From Saccharina japonica (lineage: Eukaryota; Sar; Phaeophyceae; Laminariales; Laminariaceae): DNA of 64,000 nucleotides. Of this stretch, positions 22,482-32,644 are shown one piece after another. Below the pieces are notes generated by a model. That model was not told the DNA's origin, ran no database searches, and saw only the letters and a list, made by a program, of their open reading frames with translations. Positions within the stretch are counted from its first letter, which is position 1. Every line of letters begins with the position of its first letter. Where the stretch lies: the NCBI GenBank assembly GCA_008828725.1, contig MEHQ01000128.1, forward strand, positions 1,638,480 to 1,702,479, given 5' to 3'. The translations under genes and the position numbers were made by a program.

Positions 22482-24300
22482 CTGGTCACGCACAGCAGAT
22501 AATCGTGGGTGTGCAGGCATTGTGGGTGTGCACGTCGCTTACAACATAGGGTGTCGCAACATCAATTTCACCGTGCCAGAAATTATAGTGCACAATACAT
22601 GCCGAGGGATCTCGCACTGGTGTGAACGCCTGAACTTATACCTGTACTTCAAATACCGTACATCATATGATAGATTAAGGCCACGCGGGATACTGTCTAA
22701 TTCCTACAACCAGGTTTGTATGAGTCTATTGTTCAGATATTCTGCCCGTCAAGGTAGTTACCTCCATTTTTGGTACGCTGTCCTTCGACATTATGCGGGC
22801 GTATAAAGTTAGTGATTCAGTAACATTGTAAAGGTGATGCCTCATTTGCTGAGCTCGTCATTGAATGAGCTCAATATATCACCCGAAACTTGACATTCAT
22901 AGGATTTTGTTCGCACAACTAGACCAACAGTTCTAAGCGCTAGTCCAAAAACAATATGCTAGTACGAGTAAAGGTGTCAACAAACCGGTAGTTACTCACA
23001 TGAGGAGCTCAACCGATCAGAACACATGGCATACCACGTGCAATCCCTACCGTCGTGGATATTTTCTCCCGATCGATCGACCGTTCCTTGTCACCGGAGG
23101 TTAACACTTCGACCCCTGAGTCTAAATTAGTATATACTTGGAAAAAACGAAATGGCACAAACTGACCCAGATACTTTTTTTGTCACCTATCTGTTGGCAG
23201 CTTCAGCTCCCCGCAAAACCGTTACATCCGACTAAATCAAGGCGTGCTCATCATGGGGCGTATTAGGGCGTTGAATGCCGAAGATAGCAGGTTCTGACAG
23301 TCAGAAAGCCCCACCGAGATATATTCTTCAAATCTAACTTGGTAGGTCGCGACCGCAAAACTCGGGGCTATTTCGAATGCTTTATTTCGCGCGCATATAG
23401 CTCCCTAGCACCATACTTAGAGCACTACCCCAATTAACAATTTTCCCTAACCTTTTAATCATAACCTCGCAAACCGTTCGAATGATCAAGCTGACGTGCA
23501 CAAACAAGTCACCAATAGGAAAATCGCGATGTCATGAGAGGGAGTCAGTTATTGCCGTCAGACAAGAAAAAAAGAGGCAAGCGTCGTCCGGAACTTTGGA
23601 AGTGTTTGGCAGGGTTCTGAGTCGATGTACAAAGCAAATGTTTTTGCAAACCCTCTTTTTTATTTTCCAACTCGTGTTTGTTCTTTTCACGAATCACGTA
23701 GTCCCGCCTAACAGCAGTCGAACATATATTCTTGAAACACATCCCCGTCGTAGGTAGGTCCGAGACCCCACATTTACCAGGAAAACTATAAGCATCTAAT
23801 ATTTCGGAGGCGCCTTGCTTGAGGAGCTCTGTACCCCACCCCAAGACCTGACCTCGGTAAGCGGTGAAAAATACCCCGGTGAACAACGCCACGCCATACC
23901 TGCAAGTGAATACTGAACTGATTGAACACTCAAAGACACCAAAGGCGTTTCTGTCAAATTGGTGATTTTGGTAGGCGGGGGGTCCGAAATTCAGACCTGT
24001 TATTTTACGCAATTCGGGTGCACACCTAGGTCGTGAAATTGTTCCTCTAGGATTGTCCGCGGCGCTGTTTAAGCACGGAAGAAAGGGTTTCAATTAAGGG
24101 GTTTTGGAAACATATATATATCTACGAGCGAAACCCTACAGCAATTTTGTTTTTTTCTAAAGCAGCTGCATCACTAACCTTCGATTGGCGGGCTGGCGGC
24201 TGAGGTTTGACGACATCCCAGTGACAGTTGCGGGCTTACTTACCCGTTCGAAGTACACGATGCGGAAGTGCTATAGTGTGACAAGACGTCAGCCGTAGTT
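22482..24300. other. Region upstream of gene 2
   Basis: The only recognised feature is the MITE family 1 copy at 22829-23060. A first exon or promoter for gene 2 is expected here but could not be located. The 182-codon minus frame at 23545-24093 has no early ATG and no recognisable motif. Confidence 0.4.
22829..23060 (-). mobile_element. MITE family 1 copy upstream of gene 2
   Basis: In reverse it matches 60151-60394 in order: ATCCACGACGGTAGGGATTG, CGGTTGAGCTCCTCATGTGA, TTGTTTTTGGACTA, TGTGCGAACAAA, TTTCGGGTGATATATTGAGC and a final GCTCAGCAAA...CACCTTTAC. The ends are decayed. Confidence 0.55.
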
Positions 24301-26350
24301 TTCGTCGTGTCTGCAGCCATGGCAGGGCAGGCAATGGGTAAAACAAGGGTGCCAACATGATTGTCACTAGCGGCGATGATTTGGAAGAAATACAGAAGTA
24401 CTAAACACCAGATATTATTTTATATATCCACGTATCTCTACTGCAGTCGCCACGGAACGAGCCCACCGTCCGAATGCGGCGGAGGACGCCCTTTTCTTCT
24501 ACGCAAGAGAGGTGTGCATGGTGCAGGCCTATGGGGTTACGAGGAAACTTGGACACGCCATTGTCGGTGCCTGTTTCAGCGTATACAATTTATCAATCGT
24601 ACACAGACGTAAGCAAAACCTGATACCCATTCAGAGGCCAGACACGCACGGTGCCCAACTTTGTACAAGAGCACCACAGGGTACGTCACGAAAGCTGCCG
24701 AACATAATGCCGTACGCCTCACGAGTGCCTCACTTCAGTCAAACCTTGTACGAATTACCGTTTGCTCCTATAAAAAACGTGAGAGGAGGAGCAAGAAGAG
24801 GAGGAAGGGGATGATGCGGATGACGAGCAGCAGCAACAGCAGCAGCAGCAGCAGCAGGGGAGCAAGCAGGGGCGGGGAGGCGGCGAGCAACACCACCTAC
24901 AGCAAGGTTGTGTTTGGACCAGCATGGAAGCTGGGCCGCGATGGCGCCTGGGTGGTGGCCTCATGCCTTCGTTCCGCCCTGATTGGGGTATACGCTTGGT
25001 TTGTGCTGCTTTATTGATTGCTTCGGGAAGGATCAATTGAAGGCTTTTCTCGTTTTTGATGATGTTTTTCGAACGTACGATGATGCTACTGTTCAGGTGA
25101 TATGAGTAGGTGCGTCGTAGAAGTAGGCTTGTTGACCACCTACTACTATACTGAATACGAGTAGTTGGTTCTTTTGTTTTGCGTCTTTGGCGTGGGATGA
25201 TAGACTACGTACTTGACTTGGGGCGTGGGGAGGATGGTATACTGGTATGATGCACGCATTATAGGATTGAGTACGCACGTGACGAGTACTTGACGAATCG
25301 ACATTATGGTTCGGTTGTGTGCTTTGCTTCGATGCCGTGCTCGCTTCTTTCTGGATGCTGTGCTAAAGTGCTGTCGTACTGCAGCACTGAACTGTTACTT
25401 GATACGAGTAGCAGCGGTATAGCCAGCGTGCATAGCACAACAAGTACTGGTGTTATCTCGTATTATATCGAAGCCATCAGAGCATGGTAAATGAAACTTG
25501 CTCATATGGTTGTACTGCTGTATCTGTCTTGAGATACCTCGTGATGCGAATACTATACTGCTGTTAGTATACCAGGTATACCAGCTATAAGCGCACTGTG
25601 CTTTTCGTTATTGATGAGCGTACGGTTATATACGTAATTACGTTCCCTGGTACCAGAGAAGAGCAGTAGCAGTTAATTGCAAGTGGACTCGTACTATTGT
25701 TTAGACGGACAAATGCCGCAGCAGTAGAGATAAATGTGCCCCCCCCTCTCCCTCCCTCCCTCCCTCTCTCCCTCTGTTCCCCAAACATTTGTGTTGCCAC
25801 GTAGATATTGGTGATAGTTGATTGACGAGTAGAAGGATAGTGGATTGGCAGAAAATCAAATACTGCTGTGCTGCTTGTTTTGTGTGTACCGGATGCAAAC
25901 GGTAGTGCTCTGTGTGCGGACAGTTTATGATCGTAAAGGTCTTATACACCCCCATGCATACATATTGCGTTATACCAGGTACAAATAACTGCGAACGTGC
26001 TCAGAAAGGTTAACATGGTTGGTACGATGTTGGAATATCCTGGGGCGTTGTGATATGATATAAATATGCGATGGAATGGGGTATTGATCCAGAGTGAAAA
26101 TATTTGCAAGTATGTGTGCTCTTCCGCCCTCCCTCTCCCTCCCTCCCTCATAGCGGATCAGTTATGAGTACGATATGGTTCTGATCGTTATGTATGTAGC
26201 ACGCATGCTATGTACGAACTTAAAGTTCGTAGGAGGAGTATAAGCGGGGTAGGTGCTTTAAACACGGAATAATATAGAAGTACTTGTGTTCTTTGTGGGC
26301 GATATGAAATATGTTATTTCACCTGTCTGATGACGGCATTCGAGTCTTTC
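24300..26350. other. Gene-poor DNA with simple repeats
   Basis: Contains a purine-rich and CAG-rich patch at 24783-24900, CT-rich runs at 25739-25785 and 26125-26150, and otherwise AT/GC-mixed sequence with only short frames. No gene recognised. Confidence 0.5.
24783..24900. repeat. Purine-rich and CAG trinucleotide patch
   Basis: AGGAGGAG-type runs pass into CAGCAGCAACAGCAGCAG repeats. Confidence 0.7.
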
Positions 26351-28050
26351 CGCGCACTGCTATTGGTTGGTTGCTGAGGACCAACGCTCAAACGGGTAGG
26401 GTGGATCGTAACTGATCCGAGTCTGGGGGGGAGGCTTCTTGGCCTGGGTTTTTGTTGGTGGATGAGCTTCGGCAAGTTTCACACTACCCGGAGAGTTTAC
26501 TCTTCGGGTGGCTATCCCCACTTCACCGGGCTCCTTCGGGGGTCAAGTCGGGCCAACATGCTCAAGTCTCCGGAGTGGTAGGCAGCAGGGGCTGATATCT
26601 CCGAGGGGGCATTGAGTGAATTGACACACGACACGCAGTGAGACGTGGAAGTGTGGCGGGCTTAAGCTGTATTTTTACCCATCCGCCGGACGATAAAAAT
26701 AAAACAAATAAAACAGTTAAAATGCTGTTCTTGAGTCATTGTTGTTCGGTGAAAAAATATTACACTTCGGAGCTTGTCATGCACGCGGGTTCTCACCCTG
26801 TCATGAATCAACTTTCCTTGTGTGGAAAATCGCTCGAAGGTTCTTGATTATACCAGCAGCTCGTGACAAGGGGAGATCATGTTATCCCGATGATAAGTTG
26901 GCATAAATAACTACCGCTGTAAGCCTGAAACCATAGCACGCGATCAGATGTACGGATATATGCCCCGGTATGCACGTTATACATTGATTGATTGATTGAC
27001 TGACTGATTGAACGAGGATCTGAGAATGAAGGGTTTTAATTGGGTTTCTGATTGGGTTTGTGGGGTTAAGGATGGGTTTTGATTTTTTATTTATGGTTTT
27101 CGGGTATTGAAAATTCTGCCTGTTTACTGGTCAAGAGAATAGGTACTACTGTACACATACACCGCATCGTCTCTGCTTCATTCAGCCGGCGAACCGTGAT
27201 CGGGAGCTGTATTGTTGATTGTCAGGGGGATATTCAATGATGACAACGGCTGGTCTGGTAGTTCGGAGAATACATTATACGGTATCGATATTTGTATTGA
27301 GGATTTTTCAGGTATTGATAATCTTGCACGTGTATGGGTTTTATGGGTTTTGAAGTTAGCACTACTGCAGTAAACTTGTTTCGACCTATCTACAACGAGC
27401 TGATGACCGTTTGATTATCGCGGACTGATATCCCTAGTTTCGGCAGCTGAGTGTCTTGGGAAGATTGTTGAAGTGTGAGCCTGTATGGTTTAGATTTAGG
27501 TATTTTAATTTGATTGATTTTGCTTGAATTTCTGGTATTCGGTACTTTGAATTTGCTTGATTGAGGTCTTGGGACATTGTGGTCCACATTCATTACGTAA
27601 ATTTTACATGTGTGATATTGAGTCGGGACGATGATTTGTGGTTTTTGGGGAAGCTATGAGGTCTGACCATGCTATGATATTGTGATGCTTTATTGCCATA
27701 CTGTTCACCATGCAGGGAGGAAATTAGTTGACGGGACTGTGCACCTGTTCGGTATCCATACCGCGGATGTATGGTGTCGCATAGTCTCGATTTCAAAGCA
27801 GGGAGGATATGGATTGTGCTTGCATTAGATACCACAGGTACGATGGCGGTTACAGATATTAGGGAGTTCATATACTTGATGAGGCTTTCTCCTTCTGTGT
27901 GGTCCGTGCTTGCTGGGCACTTGGCTTACTTGACTTCACTTCGCCTCTACTACGAGGTCCGATAATATATATACTGAACTACGTGGTTTATGTCGACATG
28001 AGGAGCGCTCCAGCACCTTGACCCTGTCCGCCTGTGTAAGGGACCGTCAT
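26350..28050. other. Gene-poor DNA with a stable hairpin
   Basis: At 26490-26520 the sequence CTACCCGGAGAGTTTACTCT followed by TCGGGTGG folds into a near-perfect 14-bp stem. A TTGA tetranucleotide run lies at about 26983-27012. Frames are short and unrecognised. Confidence 0.4.
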
Positions 28051-28059
28051 GCGCCCGGG

Positions 28060-28113
28060 GTTGAATAAAAAAACAAGCAAACAAACAAACAAACGAACAA
28101 ACAAATAAACAAA
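28060..28113. repeat. (AAAC)n-type simple repeat
   Basis: AAAAAAACAAGCAAACAAAC and following AAAC/AAAT units. It follows a non-coding segment ending GGGGTTGAATAA and could be the tail of a retroelement; no element was identified. Confidence 0.6.
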
Positions 28114-28177
28114 TGACGATGTCGTGCTTCGACCATCTAGGATGAGAAATTATTTTTGAGACCTCAGAACTGAGATT

Positions 28178-28500
28178 TTAGGCCGAAAATACCGCGATAT
28201 ACTCGGCGGGACGGCCCACAACACCTGTAGACTCGTCAGGATGTCCCCCGTACTTTTCCGAGAGCTTTCTGACGCACTTTTCAGTTTCACGAGGGTCGTA
28301 GTTTGACTGTTCGTCCAATCTGCCTGTTCTGGCGACCATGATGATTTTTAGTAAAAAACCATCGAAGGTTTGGAAGATCCTGCTTGCGCCAGCCGCGGTT
28401 TCCCTACGACAAACCGTTGCCCCCCTCTTTCTCCATTCCCCTGGGCGCTCCCCATACAACGGATGTGTGGCGCTTCCTTCTCAGCTTCGCCATACAAGTA
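28178..28500 (-). repeat. Repeat R2 copy with ORF, joined to a LINE-A-like segment
   Basis: On the minus strand a 94-codon frame contains LLKIIMVARTGRLDEQSNYD and RPAEYIA, matching LKIIMVVRTGRLDEQSNYE and RPAEYIA at 37560-37723. Non-coding DNA after the frame also matches (TTCGGCCTAAA...). The segment 28380-28500 matches the end of the LINE-A ORF and its duplicate at 33252-33370 (GCCGCGGTTTCCCTACGA, CATACAACGGAT). No function is known for R2. Confidence 0.45.
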
Positions 28501-28651
28501 CGTACGCCATTCATGGCTGACCGAATTTGTGGCGGTGTGCTTGAATCAGCTCGTACTTACACTACAGTAAATAGATCCGACACTTGTATTTCATTATGTG
28601 CGTTTGTGTGGTCTTTATACTACATTCAATGTATATTCGGTCCGCCATCGG

Positions 28652-28850
28652 GGGGGGGGGGGGTGTACTCATGTCGTGCACGGCCGTAGTCATATGACCA
28701 TAGACCCTCGCATCCCTACAATGTCGGGACGGAGCACGTTGGGTTCTCACCAACCAGGCAGACATTGCTTGCACCGAGCGCGAAGCGCCGTGAGGTATTG
28801 GGCGAGTCGCATGGAGGGTGAGCTGCATCCTGCTAAGAACCGCCTCTGAG
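28652..28850 (+). repeat. Repeat R1 copy D (5' part)
   Basis: Begins near a 12-13-base G run, then CACGGCCGTAGTCATATGAC, CCTCGCATCCCTA, CACCGAGCGCGAAGCGCCGT, GAGCTGCATCC and GAACCGCCTCTGAGG. It stops about 190 bp in, where copies A and B continue. Confidence 0.6.
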
Positions 28851-28859
28851 GGGGTAAAT

Positions 28860-29600
28860 GCTATCCCTACGTACGAGTAGGATATACAAGTTTTCTGCGC
28901 CTGACCGCGCATCGCACAAATGAAAGCGATCCCAACACAATAGGCAACATAAGGGATTGTTGGATATATAATGAGGAGATATTGATGCTGAGAAGGGCGC
29001 AGCCCTTCGAAGCATCAATAGATGCTCTTCCTAATGGGTTGGGTACGTGCCCGTGGGGGTGTACCCCCCTGGTCGCGAACGGACACAAACGGACAAATAA
29101 CAGTTCTGAAAGCTGCCGCAGCGTGGCTTTATTTAAAGAATCCTTAATATTGAGGTTTGTCTGTCTGCACTTCGCACTTCGTCTGCACTTCGCACTTCGT
29201 TCGCTTTGCTTTTTTTTGGCGCGCGACGCGTACACTGAACCGATTCAGACACGCTCGGGACTGATAGAGGCCCGCTATTTGTGCCGACCGTCCTGTGCTA
29301 TTCGTGTCGAAAGCCGTGCCGAGATCGGAGAGCTAGGCGGTAGTGACTGCCCTAAACTGTTGCCAGTGCCAAATTGTGTCACTGGGATTTCTCGGCAGTA
29401 GAGCAAACTAGCAGTAGTATATAGCAACGATGAGCATCACCACCGGCAACTCTCAAGCAAATATGTCGGGAGACATGTCAAGCAAGGCAAAACATGCGCT
29501 GTCAAGGGTGTAGGGTGGAGTGTTCCACACTAAAAACTAGTTGTTTGGTGACAGTCACGGCATGTCAAGGCTGTCAAGGGTTGAAAGTGAAGACCACATT
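28860..29600. other. Gene-free DNA with small direct repeats
   Basis: TCTGCACTTCGCACTTCG is repeated in tandem at about 29160-29200, and TTTCTCGGCAGTAGAGCAA occurs at about 29388 and 29600. An open frame (28982-29401) has no recognisable motif. Confidence 0.4.
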
Positions 29601-29929
29601 TCTCGGCAGTAGAGCAACAACGGTGATGATCGGACGAGAAGAGGAAGACCATCATCGCACACAACTACAAAAAAAGCAACCAGCACACACACCACCATCA
29701 CCAGCAAACACCACAACGACGACCATCACCACCACCGCCACCACCCCTGCCCCACGAGCCGCAGGAGCACCAGAAGTTGTTGTTGCTCGTAGTGGCTGGT
29801 GGTGGTTGGTGGTGGCTTCGTCCCGTGGTTTGGTGGTGGTTCCTGGTACGCACTCGTTCAGCAGCAGCAGCATTTTTTTTTTTTTGTCCATCCCATTCAT
29901 TATCTGCTGCTGCTGCTGCAGAAAACAAA

Positions 29930-30380
29930 AAGACAATAAAACACGATTTCTGAAATGATACAGATTTTACGAAATATGAGCAAAAAGACAATACAAATAA
30001 AAACGAATTCTGAAATGATTCAGATTTCTTAGTTTGCATTTTTCTCTGTACAAGGTTTTTGCGCTGACACGCATCGCTTAACAATAAATGTTGGTGGGTG
30101 GTGTTGGTGATTGTAGGACTACCAGCCCAGGGACCAACCGACCTGATACCTGATACAGATTTTACAAAATACGAGCAAAAAGATCATACAACAAAAACGA
30201 ATTATGAAATGATTCAGATGTATTTGTTTACTGGTACATTTTTCTCTGTACTCGTACAAGGTACACGCATCGCTTAATTAACAGTAAATGTTGGTGGGTG
30301 GTGTTGGTGATTGTGGGACTACCAGCCGAGGGACCAACCGACCAACCCAGTAAATCTCTCACCCACCACGCACACCCATC
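29930..30380. repeat. Degenerate tandem repeat, unit about 200 bp
   Basis: GAAATGATTCAGAT occurs near 30014 and 30205, with a one-mismatch copy near 29950. GAGCAAAAAGA recurs near 29980 and 30173. TGTTGGTGGGTGGTGTTGGT with GGACTACCAGCC and GGGACCAACCGACC occurs at about 30088 and 30288. An ACC/CTG-rich patch lies just before at 29690-29925. Confidence 0.6.
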
Positions 30381-30578
30381 AATTACCTGCCGGTCAGTAA
30401 AAAAAGGTTTATGTGCTGACCCAAATCGCTTAGAATAAAAAACGATCCCATCAATGACAATTAATTGCAGGAACACAGCAAAACGAGAAGAGCCGCCAAC
30501 GCAGTAGCTTAATGCAGTTAGGAGTTTGACCACTTGAAGGCGTCTGTCACGCTCCTCATTCCCACCGTTCTTGTAGTA

Positions 30579-31444
30579 GGGCGATTGCCAAAATCAGGTA
30601 CACCTGGTCACTTTGGTGCCAAAAACAGTTACACTCTAAAATCAAGTATAAATCACGCTTCAGGAACCCTCCTATTGGCCAGCCTCACATCGTACCTGAT
30701 TTTGGCTCGAAAGGGGCCAGGTACACCTGAGTTTGTCTACTATGCCTAGCTTTCAACTGAAATTGCCGTTTTTTTAGCCAATCAGAGGTCATACGTACAC
30801 TGTCTCCTGTACGGACACGAAGACATCACCACACTCGTACGTACATACGACCCGCCACAACGACTACAGAACGTATCATACACGCACATTCAGCACAATG
30901 GACCTGCAACGACTACAGAACGTATCATACACGCACATACAGCACAATGGACCTGCAACGACTACAGAACGTATCATACGCGCGCATAGAGCACAATGGA
31001 CCTGTTGTAATATATTACGTACTCCTGCTTGCTGACACAGACAGTAGTAGTACGGAAAGCGAGCAGTCCAGTTTCAAATTAACTCGATGTTTTGTTCGTA
31101 TGCTATCAGGCTTCGACTATGTACATACGTATTATACCTGGTACAATAATACGGAAATACACGTCGTAGGATTGAGTGTGATCACGAAATCAATGAAAGC
31201 ATACGACAGATATTAATACCCGTACTGAAAATAACATACAACATTTATCAAGAGTTTGGAGGACACACACACATTCGCTATCATTCTGCTGTTCAGGCGC
31301 AAATTCAAAAGTATGTTTGATTATTTCTCACAGCCAAAAGGTCCTGAAAAACACCGTTTGTGGCGTGCGTTTTTCACTTGGTTTTAGAGTGTAACTGTTT
31401 TTGGCACCAAAGCGAGCAGGTGTACCTGATTTTGGCAATCACCC
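30579..31444. mobile_element. TIR element of the Mutator-like group (no clear duplication)
   Basis: Left GGGCGATTGCCAAAATCAGG and right (reversed) GGGTGATTGCCAAAATCAGG form TIRs of about 65 bp that include TTTGGTGCCAAAAACAG and TTACACTCTAAAA. The 9-bp flanks match only partly. The layout (CCAAAATC followed by a GGTACACC core) resembles the elements at 17103 and 44705. It has no transposase and carries a 49-bp tandem repeat. Confidence 0.65.
30861..31005 (+). repeat. 49-bp tandem repeat, three units
   Basis: Unit starts CGACTACAGAACGTATCATA and ends GGACCTGCAA. Units one and two are nearly identical and the third is slightly diverged. It lies inside the TIR element 30579-31444. Confidence 0.8.
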
Positions 31445-31939
31445 TATATATTAAGCCTTGGTTTGCAAAAAGTAAGTACGAAACTAATGCCATACAGTAC
31501 AGGACACCTAATAAGAAACAGGAAATCTGGTCCAGGCTGGATTTCTTATTTGAAAGAGGGTGATTTCTACACAAATTTCAAGATAACGACTCCCAAATTT
31601 CTTAGTTTCTTCTAAATCTCAGCCTGTATTTCTTATTAGCCTGTTTCTTATTAGGTTCCCTGTACTGTAGCGTATATCGAAGAAGGTAAAAACAGTACTC
31701 CTAAGTAATTCGTGCGACGCGAGCTTGCTGTGTTTACATGGCAATGGGTAACGTTACCATCCATAATCATCATATGTATATACAGTACGCGACAGATGTT
31801 AAGAATCTGACCATTAAAAATTTGAGACTGAGAGTTTGTGGAAAATATAAGAATGCGACATCTTTGTACTGAAAATAGTGTGGAACACACCCAGTCTTAC
31901 ATAAGAAGTCCAGTCTGGCCAAAAAAAAGAGATTCTTAA

Positions 31940-32530
31940 GGGGCCCCTTCGGTCATGATAAAACACGAGTCTTCCATCTTTGAAAAATATATATTTTTCG
32001 TTTGTTTTACAGCAGCAATACTATTTCTGGTATAATAACGTAATATCAGCACTCCTTACGGAAAACGGCATAGCTCCAGTTCTAATGCTCAGTATTTCGC
32101 CCAAAGAGTAGTTGCGAAGAGCCTAGACCATGGTCAACATTTGTGTCTCGGGAGGCATATTGATCAGACGCCTTGGTCGTCACGAAATGGGCCTCTAAAG
32201 AGGCACTTTTCGTCCATGATCAACATTTAAATTTGTGTCTCGGGAGGCATATTGATCAGACGCCTTGGACTTTTCGTGACGACCAAGGCGTCTGATCGAT
32301 ATGCCTCCCGAGACACAAATGTTGACCATGGTCTAGGCTCTTTGCAAATACTCTATGGGCGAAATACTGAGCATTAGAACTGGAGCTATGCCGTTTTCCG
32401 TAAGGAGTACTGATATGGTGTTATTATACCAGAAATAGTATTGCTGCTGTAAACAAAACGAAAATATATATATATTTTTCAACGATGGAAGACTCGTGTT
32501 CTCGTGTTTCATCATGACCGAAGAGGCCCC
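31940..32530. mobile_element. Long fold-back element with TTAA flanks
   Basis: Two arms of about 250 bp are inverted copies of each other (GGGGCC(C/T)CTTCGGTCATGA outermost; AACGGCATAGCTCCAGTTC and ACCATGGTCAACATTTGTG inside). TTAA flanks each end (31936-31939, 32531-32534). The centre holds GTGTCTCGGGAGGCATATTG twice directly and once inverted. No ORF. TTAA could be a piggyBac-type duplication or a TTA/TAA Harbinger-type one. Confidence 0.7.
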
Positions 32531-32644
32531 TTAACTAAGTTTGCAAAAGGAGGAAAACAATATGAAACGAAAACACGACGTATCGTATACCACGTACGTG
32601 CGTACGAGTATCTCTACGTCATAGTGGGGTGGAGGATCAGCAAT

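Noticed and set aside
23545-24093. 182-codon minus-strand frame
   Set aside because: Opens at TTG without an early ATG, and has no motif or paralogue in the window.
28651-28663. G run as a telomere-like or quadruplex element
   Set aside because: A single homopolymer of 12-13 G; could be a sequencing-prone tract and has no repeat unit.
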